From positions 1-64,000 of the forward strand of contig NZ_ANAH02000069.1 in assembly GCF_000335475.2 (NCBI RefSeq): a DNA stretch of 64,000 bases, given 5' to 3'. The translations under genes were made by a program, and so were the position numbers. The stretch's first letter is position 1; every line of letters starts with the position of its first letter. A model generated the notes under the pieces. That model searched no databases and was not told where the DNA came from. It worked only from the letters and a program-made list of their open reading frames with translations. Positions 56,687 to 64,000 of this stretch are shown here, in pieces. The stretch comes from Cystobacter fuscus DSM 2262 (GTDB lineage: Bacteria > Myxococcota > Myxococcia > Myxococcales > Myxococcaceae).

Positions 56687-58849
56687 CTAGCGGAGCACCG
56701 TGAGGTCCACGCGGTCCGCGGTGATGACGTATCCGGACGAGCTGGCGTTCTTGCGGCCGGAGACGGTGACCTTGAGGGTATGGGAGCCCGCGCTCAGCAC
56801 GGGGCTGGTCCACAGCAGCTTCTGCTCCTGGCGGGTGGCGGAATAGAAGTCCACGTCCACCGCCGTGCCGTTGTCCACCGACACCGAGGCGATGCCGTGG
56901 TGCGAGGCCGCCGAGCCGTACAGCTTCGCCTGCGTGCCGGAGAAGCGCACCACATAGGAGGAGCCCGTGGTGTTCGAGAAGTGGTCATCGCCCTGGAACT
57001 TGCCGGTGCCAGTGCCCTCCTCCCAGGTGCCGGTGTACTCGAACTGCTCCTGGCCCGTGCCCACCACGCTGTCATTGAGCTGCACCACCACGCTCTGCTG
57101 AGAGGCCGTCACCGTGACGGTGGCGCTCGTGCCCACGTTGCCGGCGGCATCCACCGCCTTGGCCACCAGCGTGTGCTGGCCCGCGGTAGCGCTCCAGGTG
57201 AAGGCGTAGGGCGAGGAACCATCCTCGGCCAGCTTCGCCCCGTCCACCCACAGCTCCACCTTCGCCACGCCCACGTTGTCGCTGGCGGAGGCCTGCACCG
57301 TCACGCTGCCCACGGCCACGGTGCCACCGGTGGGCTGGGTGATGGTCACGCTGGGAGCGGTGGTATCGCCGCCCTGCGTCGCTCGCGTCAGGTCCACGCG
57401 ATCCGCGGTGATGACGTATCCGGACGAGCTGGCGTTCTTGCGGCCGGAGACGGTGACCTTGAGGGTATGGGAGCCCGCGCTCAGCACGGGGCTGGTCCAC
57501 AGCAGCTTCTGCTCCTGGCGGGAGGTGGAATAGAAGTCCACGTCCACCGCCGTGCCGTTGTCCACCGACACCGAGGCGATGCCGTGGTGCGGGGCCGCCG
57601 AGCCGTACAGCTTCGCCTGCGTGCCGGAGAAGCGCACCACGTAGGAGGAGCCCGTGGTGTTCGAGAAGTGGTCATCGCCCTGGAACTTGCCGGTGCCGGT
57701 GCCCGCCTCCCAGGTGCCGGTGTACTCGAACTGCTCCTGGCCCGTGCCCACCACGCTGTCATTGAGCTGCACCGAGTCGCCCGTGGGGGGCGGCGGCACC
57801 GACGCCAGCGGGTAGTCGCGGATCATCGGGAGCATCGGATCGTTCGGCCCGAAGTTGAGCTCGCAGCTGGTGACGTTCGTCGCCTGCCACGTCCACACGA
57901 AGACGCCCGCCGCTCCGCCCGCGAGGTACTGCTGGAACTTCTGGCGCATGGCGTCCCGGCGCTGGGTGCGGTTCGTCCGGCAGCCGCTGTCGGCGGCGTT
58001 GATGCCCGTCTCTCCGACGATGAGCGGCTTGTTCAGCGCGTTCATCGCGTTGATGGCGGGCGTGAAGTGCGGCGAGACGATGGTGTTGCCGTTGTTGTAG
58101 TCGTAGTCGTACTCGTGGAGGCTGCCCACGTCCACGTTCGGCACGTCGTGGATGGACTGGAACCCGGACTGGCCTCCGTACGCCCACGGCGCCCACGAGC
58201 CCGAGCTGATCAGGTGGTTCGGATCGAGCTGCTTGATGGTCGTGCTGACGTCGTTGAAGAAGGCCTTCAGGGTGGTGTTGTCGGTGTCACCCGGCTCGTT
58301 GATCAGCTCCCACATGCCCACGGAGGGCGAGTTCGCGAAGCGGGTGACGACCTGCTTCACCCAGGGCACATAGTTGGTCTTGTACCCGCTGGAGTACCAC
58401 GAGCTCTGCTTGCCGCTGCCGTCCGAGCCGTTGTAGCCGTCCCACTCGCCGCAGTAGCTGCGCCCATCGGCCAGGGTGAGGATCAGCTTCTGGTTGTACT
58501 TCTCGGCCGCGGCCACCACCCGCTCCAGGTTCGCCAGGCCCTGAGGCTTGAACGCCCAGGCGCGGGTGAGCCCGTTGGGTCGCAGCCCGGCGAAGAACGC
58601 ATCGAGCTGCGCGTCGTTGGGGGCCGCGCCGCAGCCCGTCAGCGGGAAGGCGTTCACGCCCACCATCTGGTACGGCGCGCCATTCAGGTACAGCTGCTTG
58701 CCCTGGCGGTAGAGGAAGTTGGCCGGCGCCAGCGTGCTCGTGCCCGTGGAGAGCCCCTCCTCGCTCTCCTCCAGGGGCGCGTTGCACGCGGCCAGGAGGG
58801 ACAACACGAGGAGTCCAGTGAGTCGATGACGGATGGAAAGGGTGTGCAT
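56687..58849 (-). CDS. Secreted GH5-type glycoside hydrolase (mannanase/cellulase-like) with two tandem copies of a C-terminal domain
   Basis: A 720-residue lipoprotein-type enzyme (LLAAC, Cys22). The catalytic domain covers about 40-370; Glu185 in ELINEP is the acid/base and Glu280 in LIVGETG the nucleophile, typical of GH5 endo-mannanases and glucanases. Two copies of a beta domain of about 125 residues (VQLNDSVVGTGQEQFEYTG start) flank an Ig-like domain (about 510-600). The two copies are almost identical even at the DNA level. The domain binds substrate or matrix by inference. It is divergent in sense from nothing; it and the GH31 gene share a direction with a 266-base gap. Confidence 0.85.
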   Translation of the reverse strand: MHTLSIRHRLTGLLVLSLLAACNAPLEESEEGLSTGTSTLAPANFLYRQGKQLYLNGAPYQMVGVNAFPLTGCGAAPNDAQLDAFFAGLRPNGLTRAWAFKPQGLANLERVVAAAEKYNQKLILTLADGRSYCGEWDGYNGSDGSGKQSSWYSSGYKTNYVPWVKQVVTRFANSPSVGMWELINEPGDTDNTTLKAFFNDVSTTIKQLDPNHLISSGSWAPWAYGGQSGFQSIHDVPNVDVGSLHEYDYDYNNGNTIVSPHFTPAINAMNALNKPLIVGETGINAADSGCRTNRTQRRDAMRQKFQQYLAGGAAGVFVWTWQATNVTSCELNFGPNDPMLPMIRDYPLASVPPPPTGDSVQLNDSVVGTGQEQFEYTGTWEAGTGTGKFQGDDHFSNTTGSSYVVRFSGTQAKLYGSAAPHHGIASVSVDNGTAVDVDFYSTSRQEQKLLWTSPVLSAGSHTLKVTVSGRKNASSSGYVITADRVDLTRATQGGDTTAPSVTITQPTGGTVAVGSVTVQASASDNVGVAKVELWVDGAKLAEDGSSPYAFTWSATAGQHTLVAKAVDAAGNVGTSATVTVTASQQSVVVQLNDSVVGTGQEQFEYTGTWEEGTGTGKFQGDDHFSNTTGSSYVVRFSGTQAKLYGSAASHHGIASVSVDNGTAVDVDFYSATRQEQKLLWTSPVLSAGSHTLKVTVSGRKNASSSGYVITADRVDLTVLR
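56704..57086. repeat. Intragenic repeat copy A of the GH5 gene
   Basis: About 383 bases that align with 57391-57773 at offset 687 with only about seven base differences over the whole length, counted by eye. Confidence 0.85.
57391..57773. repeat. Intragenic repeat copy B of the GH5 gene
   Basis: Second copy; about 98% identical to copy A. The intervening 304 bases encode the Ig-like domain, which is not duplicated. Confidence 0.85.
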
Positions 58850-59115
58850 GCGTTGCTCTCGGGTGAGGAAAAGGACCTCGCGGTCTCGCACGGGCCTGGA
58901 GCAACCGTAGTGCCAACTCCGTACTTCAATGATTTCGAGTATTTCCGGTGCGCTCTGTTCACGCCCTGTTCGCGCCCTGTCCTCTCCTCAGGACAGGACC
59001 TGTTCACTCGAGTGGACAGGTCCGGGGTAGAGCAAACCCGCCTGGAGGCTGTCTGGCTTACCGGCGGGCCCCCGCCATGCGGTGGCGGGGGCGAGGACGA
59101 GCATCCCGTGGTCCG

Positions 59116-61974
59116 CTACGGTGCGATCGTCACGGAGTCGAGGTTGACGTGGCCCGAGTCTCCCGAGCCGTAGACGTAGGCGAGGGTATTGGTGCCCGTG
59201 TTCAGCGGGATTCGCGCGGTGTAGGTCGACCAGGAGTTCCAGTCCGCCGTCGCGGGCAGGGTGATCTGGGTGCGCACGCCATTCACCACCATGGAGAGCG
59301 TCCGGGCCAGGCCGTCGCCGTTGCTGTACTTCAGGGTCGCGGAGTAGGTGCCCGCCGTGCTGGCCTGCACGGTGAGCGCGGTGCTCGCTCCGGAGTTCCA
59401 GTACCCGGCGACGAACCCGCGCCCGGAGTAGCCCGGGTGGTCGTTCAGGGCGAGCGCGCCCGAGGACAGCGCCGCGTCCTCCGCCTCGAGCACTCTCGTC
59501 ACGGGGGGAGTGGGGGGAGTGCTCGGGGTGCCGTCGACCACGACCGTCCGCGCCACCCCGGCCGCGACGCGCACCGCGGTGTACGGACCGTAGACATCGA
59601 CCCCCGTCGTCCACCCCTCGCCCGTGGCGGCCTTGAGCGCCGCGAGGTCGCCGTAGCGGGTGGGGGCCGTCCCGTTGATCCGCGCCGCCGTGCCCACCGT
59701 GGCGTTGACCTTCACGATGTAGTGGGTGAGCGCCGGGCTGAAGCTGCCGGTCTTCGCCTGGGTCTCCACGGTGACGGAGGTGCTCGTGCGCTGCGCGGTG
59801 ATGCGCTGCTTGAAGAAGACCCCGTTCTCATAGGCCCGGGTCAGGCCGTCGTCGTCGTAGAGGGTGAACTCGCTCCGGGCCGTGGTGGGGAAGACCTCGA
59901 GGTCGATCTGCCTGACAGGCTTCTCGCTCACGTACTGCAGCACCTCCTGGGTCGGGAGGATGGCGCCCGCCTTGACGAACAGCGGGATGTCCTGCCAGGT
60001 GGACGCGTTGACCGGGTAGCTGAATGTGAGGGGGCCCGTGTAGACGGAGCCACGGGTGTAGTCGATCCAGGTGCCCGCGGGCAGGTACACCTGCTTGCTG
60101 GCCGCACCCTGCTCGACGACAGGCGCCACGAGCAGCGACTCGCCGAACATCCACTCGCTGGTGATGTTCGCGGCGTTCGGATCCGTGGGGTAGTCGTAGA
60201 ACAGGGGCCGAACCAGACCGAGGCCCGTCTCGTGATTGATCCGCTCATGGGCATACAGGTAGGGCATCAACCGGCTGCGCAGCTCGATCGCGCCCTTGGC
60301 CGCGCTCTCCGCGGTGGCCCCGTAGACCCACGGTTGGCGCTGCTTGCCATCTACGCCGTGGACCCGGTAGATGGGCACGAACGCGCCGAACTGCATCCAG
60401 CGCGCGTAGTTCTCCGAGGACGGATCCCCGAAGAAGCCGCCGATGTCCATGCCCCATTTGCTCTCGCCGATGTTGATGCTGGTGAGCATGCGGGTGCGCT
60501 GATCGGCCATATTGCCGAATCCGGACTCGATGTCGCCGGACCACATGCCGTAGCCGTAGCGCTGGGCGCCGAGGTAGAAGTTGCGGTTGAGCGAGAACAC
60601 CCGCCGGTCCGAGTAGGCCCGCTGCCCGTCATACAGCGACCGCTGCATGTTGGTGTGCTGGAGGCTGTTGAAGATGAACCCGTTCGCCTCGTCGGCCTCG
60701 TCGTTCCACCAGCCCGCGATGCCCCCATCGAACAGCGTCCGGGAGTGCTGCCAATACCAGTCACGGCACGTCTGCTTGGAGAAGTCGACGTCGTTGGCGG
60801 GCCGACCGGAGAAGTACTCCATGTAATCCGCCAGGCCCGGGTAGAAGCAGTTGTTGGTGCGCGCCCACTGTCCCTGCGCCGTGATGCCTCCGCCCGCCTT
60901 CCCGACGATCACCCGGGGCTTCATGATCCCCATCAACATGACGCCCCTGGCCGCCATGTCCCGGGCGAACGTCCCGGACGCCCCACTGGGGAACTTGTTC
61001 GGGTTCACGTTGCCGCTGGCGGAGGTCGAGTTCCACCGGAACTCGCCGTAGTCGTCCTCGCCCCAGGCCTTGAAGTCGAAGTCCAGGGTGAAGGCATCCA
61101 GGGGAATCTTCCGATCCCGGTAGCCTTGGACGATCGAAGTGACCTCCGTCTGCGTGGTGCCCCACTCGCTGTTGTTGAGCCCCAGGGCCCACTTGGGGGA
61201 CATGGCGGGCTTGCCGGAGATCTCCGCGACGCCCGCCATCACCTGCCGGGGCGCACCGACCAGGACGTAGTACGCGACGTTGCGAGTCGACACGCCACTG
61301 AACTCCAGGGCGGTGTCGGTGATGGCGAAGTCCCCATCGATGGAGTCCACCAGCAACCCATAACGGTTGGTGAAGGCGAGCGGAGCCCCACCGTCCCCCT
61401 GCATGTTGGCGTTGACCCGGCCGCCGTCGTTGCGCTGCATGCCCTCGGCGAGGTTCTGCTTGGGATCCTTCTCGGCCCAGGGCACCGGGTTGCCGGTGAT
61501 GCCGTAGAACGCCTGTCCGGACGCATGGTTGAACTTCACCCCGTCCGCGTACACACCCTCGGCGGCCTGCTCGCTGAGCACCAGCGCTCCCGTGGCGTCG
61601 AAGACGGAGACGCGGGCGGGATTCCGGCTGATCCTCACGGTCAGCTGCGCCGTGGTGACCACGATGGGATTGGACGCCGTGTCGGCGGAGGTGATGTTGC
61701 CCGTGGCCCACGTCTTGGCGGGATCAATGACGGCGGTGGGGGGATCGACGACGCCACCGGGGCGGTAGTCCACCTTGACGATGTCCGGGCGCAGGACCTG
61801 GACGAGGAGCCTGTCGGCGCCGACGACGAGGGTGAGGGTGTCACCCGAGAGGGACGCACTGGTGACGGACCCAAGGGCGGCCTGAGCGGGCAGGGCCGAC
61901 AGGCCGATTCCGGCCATGGTGGAGAACAACGTGGCCGCGAGAAACCTCGCTCGGCGGCGGTGGGATTCGAACAT
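59116..61974 (-). CDS. Secreted GH31 alpha-glycosidase with C-terminal CBM35
   Basis: A 952-residue enzyme; signal peptide about 1-32 (LSALPAQAA). N-terminal beta-sandwich, (beta/alpha)8 barrel with the nucleophile in GWWNDEADE and acid/base in WSGDIES, and distal beta domains, then a C-terminal CBM35-like sandwich (about 830-950, EAEDAALSSG start). GH31 enzymes act on alpha-glucosides, xylosides or galactosides; the WNDEAD form is seen in several, so the exact sugar is not assigned. It is monocistronic, preceded by a small hairpin and separated from the six-hairpin glycosidase gene. Confidence 0.87.
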   Translation of the reverse strand: MFESHRRRARFLAATLFSTMAGIGLSALPAQAALGSVTSASLSGDTLTLVVGADRLLVQVLRPDIVKVDYRPGGVVDPPTAVIDPAKTWATGNITSADTASNPIVVTTAQLTVRISRNPARVSVFDATGALVLSEQAAEGVYADGVKFNHASGQAFYGITGNPVPWAEKDPKQNLAEGMQRNDGGRVNANMQGDGGAPLAFTNRYGLLVDSIDGDFAITDTALEFSGVSTRNVAYYVLVGAPRQVMAGVAEISGKPAMSPKWALGLNNSEWGTTQTEVTSIVQGYRDRKIPLDAFTLDFDFKAWGEDDYGEFRWNSTSASGNVNPNKFPSGASGTFARDMAARGVMLMGIMKPRVIVGKAGGGITAQGQWARTNNCFYPGLADYMEYFSGRPANDVDFSKQTCRDWYWQHSRTLFDGGIAGWWNDEADEANGFIFNSLQHTNMQRSLYDGQRAYSDRRVFSLNRNFYLGAQRYGYGMWSGDIESGFGNMADQRTRMLTSINIGESKWGMDIGGFFGDPSSENYARWMQFGAFVPIYRVHGVDGKQRQPWVYGATAESAAKGAIELRSRLMPYLYAHERINHETGLGLVRPLFYDYPTDPNAANITSEWMFGESLLVAPVVEQGAASKQVYLPAGTWIDYTRGSVYTGPLTFSYPVNASTWQDIPLFVKAGAILPTQEVLQYVSEKPVRQIDLEVFPTTARSEFTLYDDDGLTRAYENGVFFKQRITAQRTSTSVTVETQAKTGSFSPALTHYIVKVNATVGTAARINGTAPTRYGDLAALKAATGEGWTTGVDVYGPYTAVRVAAGVARTVVVDGTPSTPPTPPVTRVLEAEDAALSSGALALNDHPGYSGRGFVAGYWNSGASTALTVQASTAGTYSATLKYSNGDGLARTLSMVVNGVRTQITLPATADWNSWSTYTARIPLNTGTNTLAYVYGSGDSGHVNLDSVTIAP

Positions 61975-62084
61975 GGGACAACCTCCCGGGATGGCAATGG
62001 GATGCGCACGACGCAGCGCGCGAAGGCCGAACGGCGGAGCCCGACCGGAGCGGAAAGAAGCCGCGGACGCGCTGCCAGAGTCAG

Positions 62085-62102
62085 GACCCCCTACCGGGGG
62101 TC
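62085..62102. promoter_or_regulatory. Hairpin upstream of the GH31 gene
   Basis: GACCCCC-TACC-GGGGGTC, a perfect 7-bp stem about 111 bases before the GH31 start, followed by an AT-rich stretch (62115-62160) that may contain its promoter. Confidence 0.4.
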
Positions 62103-62149
62103 TCTGGAATCATGACACCAGGAAATCATGGTTTCAATTAAAAACCGTT

Positions 62150-62310
62150 AAAACAACTTTATGGGGAGGAAGGGCGCGCCAGGGGAGCCGCCCTCCCCCA
62201 GACACATGGCGCAGCGCGTCCACCACGGCGAGCAGTGCGGGTGGCATCCGCCGCCGGGCCCACGCCCACAAGACGAGTCCCCGTTGGGCAACAGCGTCCG
62301 ATGGCGCCGC
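62150..62310 (-). pseudogene. Probable remnant of an IS5-family transposase
   Basis: On the minus strand the piece RRRMPPALLAVVDALRHVSG followed by GGRLPWRALPPHK matches the conserved N-terminal pattern of IS5/IS427 transposases (RxRxxL..VVDALxYxxRTGCxWRxLPxxF). The reading frame has no start, lacks the DDE core and stops within this gap. Upstream bases (to about 62310) give QRGLVLWAWA in the same frame, without clear homology. No terminal repeats are visible. The gap 61975-62437 otherwise holds only promoters. Confidence 0.4.
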
Positions 62311-62437
62311 CAGTCCCGGCGAGACGGCCTCTCGATGGTCGTCGCTTGTTGGCCCATCACCCTGCCGGGGAACGTGCCCAGGTGAGTTGGGATGCTATCC
62401 TTGAACCTCCTCGCTGTCGTAATGAGGAGACATGCGA

Positions 62438-64000
62438 ATGAAAAAGAATCGGCTCTTCCCTCGGTCCGGCGCGGTCGCTGTCGCGGCCTATCGCCTTTCA
62501 ACCGTCTGTCTCGCGCTGGTTCTGGGCTGCTCGGCCCGGGCCACGGACGTGCGGGCCGCGGACGTGCAGTGGATTGGCAATTCGTCCATCTTCCCCGCCA
62601 ATGGGAGCATCACTTCGTCCAGCGACGTGTGGCTCAACACCGAGACCCATCCCCTGGACAGCGCGGCGAGCGTACGGGCCGTGTACAGCCTGGACGAGGG
62701 GGCCAACTGGCTGACCGTGGCGATGACGAAGAACGGGGTCAGCGGTAACAACGACAAATGGCACGTCAACCTGGGCAGGCTGCCTTGTGGCAGCAGGATT
62801 CGTTACGCGATCGAAGCGACCAACCCCTCGAAGTGGGACAACAACGGGGGCTCGGACTACGCCGCGAGCGTGAACGTGGCGGACGGTGACATCTGCCCGA
62901 CGACGTTGAACTGGGTCTCCAATTACGGCTTCAAGAATGGCAAGGATACCGTCAACGTGACGGTGTCCAATCCCAACACGGATGCGCGGACCTACGTGCT
63001 GAGCTCCAACGCGGTCCGCCGGTCCGATGTGGAAAACAAGGGAACCACGCGGACCCTCAACGAGACGTTGGGCAAGCCGGTCGTTCGAACCGGCAACCCG
63101 CTCTTCGACAGCTTGTTCGCGCTGGCCTACGACGAGATGGCCAATACCCTCTCCGTGAACCAGATTGGTGATGGCGCCTACAATGGAGGCAAACCCATCG
63201 CCTGTCCGAAGGACGGCGGGAGTGGTGGCTGCTTCAAGACCGGCGTGAAGTGGTCCTACGTGTGGACACGGGACAGCGCGTACGCGATCGACTTGTCCCT
63301 GGCGCAGATGGATCCGGTGCGTTCGGCCAACACCCTGAAGTTCAAGATCTCGGATCGGCGCGGCAACCCGGGCAGACCGGAGATCGTTCAGGACACCGGG
63401 TCCGGGGGCAGCTGGCCGGTCAGTACGGACCGCGTGGTCTGGGCGCGCGGGGCCTGGGAGGTGTTGAAGTACCTGAGCGGCGACTCTCGCACGCAGTTCC
63501 GTGACGCGGCCTACGCCGCCATGGTCAATACCATCGAGAACGATCGCATCGCGGTCCATGACGCAGGCACGGGTCTCTACGCGGGCGAACAGTCGTTCCT
63601 CGACTGGCGTGAACAGACCTATCCCAGTTGGACCGCGAGCAACGTCGTGCACATCGGCATGTCCAAGACCTTGTCCACCAACGTCAATCACTGGATGATC
63701 CTCGATGTCGCCGCCAGACTCGCCGCTGAAAAAGGCGATGCCGCCACGAGCACCCGGTACCGGAGCTGGGCTGACGCGCTGAAGGCCGCGTTGAACAACA
63801 ACCTGTGGTTGTCCCAGGCGGGCATGTACAGCACGATGAAGACCACCGAGCTGGATCCTTCCTCGGTGCAACGCCATGAGCTGCTGGGAGAGGCACTGGC
63901 GGTGATCGATGGCATCGCGGATGCGGACAAGACCGCCTCGCTCCTCCAGACGTATCCGCATACCGTGGCCGGTGCTCCCGTGGTGTGGCCGCAGATCCGG
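62438..64000 (+). CDS. Secreted six-hairpin glycosidase with CBM25-like starch-binding domain (3' end outside the window)
   Basis: At least 521 residues and open to the window edge. A lipoprotein-type signal (VCLALVLGC) is followed by a binding domain (about 45-150; VQWIGNSSIFPANGSITSSS start, YSLDEGANWLTVAM), similar to CBM25 starch-binding domains. The remainder belongs to the six-hairpin clan; KWSYVWTRDSAYAIDLSLAQ carries the substrate-binding WxRD motif, and WREQTYPSW follows. The catalytic glutamate pair lies partly beyond the visible part. It is probably an alpha-glucanase or related enzyme. GAGGAG precedes ATG 62438 by eight bases; ATG 62432 is too close to it. Confidence 0.72.
   Translation, partial: MKKNRLFPRSGAVAVAAYRLSTVCLALVLGCSARATDVRAADVQWIGNSSIFPANGSITSSSDVWLNTETHPLDSAASVRAVYSLDEGANWLTVAMTKNGVSGNNDKWHVNLGRLPCGSRIRYAIEATNPSKWDNNGGSDYAASVNVADGDICPTTLNWVSNYGFKNGKDTVNVTVSNPNTDARTYVLSSNAVRRSDVENKGTTRTLNETLGKPVVRTGNPLFDSLFALAYDEMANTLSVNQIGDGAYNGGKPIACPKDGGSGGCFKTGVKWSYVWTRDSAYAIDLSLAQMDPVRSANTLKFKISDRRGNPGRPEIVQDTGSGGSWPVSTDRVVWARGAWEVLKYLSGDSRTQFRDAAYAAMVNTIENDRIAVHDAGTGLYAGEQSFLDWREQTYPSWTASNVVHIGMSKTLSTNVNHWMILDVAARLAAEKGDAATSTRYRSWADALKAALNNNLWLSQAGMYSTMKTTELDPSSVQRHELLGEALAVIDGIADADKTASLLQTYPHTVAGAPVVWPQIR

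Noticed and set aside
56645-62115. Two very long plus-strand open frames (842 and 1055 residues) over the GH5 and GH31 genes
   Set aside because: They are Arg/Gly/Val/His-rich antisense translations of recognised enzymes.

Overview
The window looks like part of a myxobacterial chromosome, most likely Cystobacterineae (Archangium/Cystobacter/Melittangium type). Supporting signs are very high GC with a strong G/C third-position bias, many lipoproteins and secreted hydrolases, PAS/GAF histidine kinases, a TonB-dependent receptor with a carboxypeptidase-like N-terminal domain, a choice-of-anchor-A surface protein and a bioMNY transporter. This placement rests on gene content, not on a database search. 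No rRNA, tRNA, CRISPR array or intact insertion sequence was found.

Layout. 1-640: a non-coding tandem array of about 105-129-bp units, each able to form small hairpins. 0.8-9 kb: YccF-like membrane protein, outer-membrane barrel protein, beta-propeller/di-heme cytochrome, histidine kinase, MaoC protein, DapL-like aminotransferase, SMR transporter. 9-16.7 kb: GAF/PAS kinase, enoyl-reductase-type oxidoreductase, biotin ECF transporter (bioM-bioN-bioY, overlapping by GTGA), YcaC-type hydrolase, lipoprotein esterase with an apparent frameshift in its signal peptide. 16.8-20.4 kb: secreted M4 metalloprotease and S1 serine protease. 21-33.7 kb: Gcr-family membrane protein, SnoaL/MarR divergent pair with a triple operator, aroQ, aldehyde dehydrogenase, TonB receptor, a large unrecognised zinc-ribbon protein, CocE/NonD lipoprotein hydrolase.

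34-41 kb is visibly less GC-rich and looks like a small acquired module: a HemN-like radical SAM enzyme, an MFS exporter, a TehB-like methyltransferase fused to a BamE/SmpA-like tail, an IMP dehydrogenase of Bacillus-like sequence with an altered flap motif, and a guanine deaminase. The methyltransferase and IMP dehydrogenase genes are divergent from one AT-rich control region. A plausible reading is a guanine- or nucleotide-linked small-molecule pathway with export and a resistant target enzyme. This is inference and is the most interesting lead here.

41-53 kb: SDR/TetR pair with a palindromic operator, a second SDR, an AHL-lactonase-like metallo-beta-lactamase, recX, a secreted beta-helix protein, a TrmB-type regulator/acetyltransferase operon with two perfect operators, a P450 with an atypical heme loop and its own 30-bp palindrome, a SolA-like oxidase and small hypotheticals. 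53.7-64 kb: a surface lipoprotein and a polysaccharide-degrading group (GH5 with a recently duplicated domain, GH31 with a C-terminal carbohydrate-binding module, and a six-hairpin glycosidase cut by the window edge), with a probable transposase relic between the last two. Together with the proteases this fits a predatory or saprophytic soil bacterium that secretes many depolymerases.
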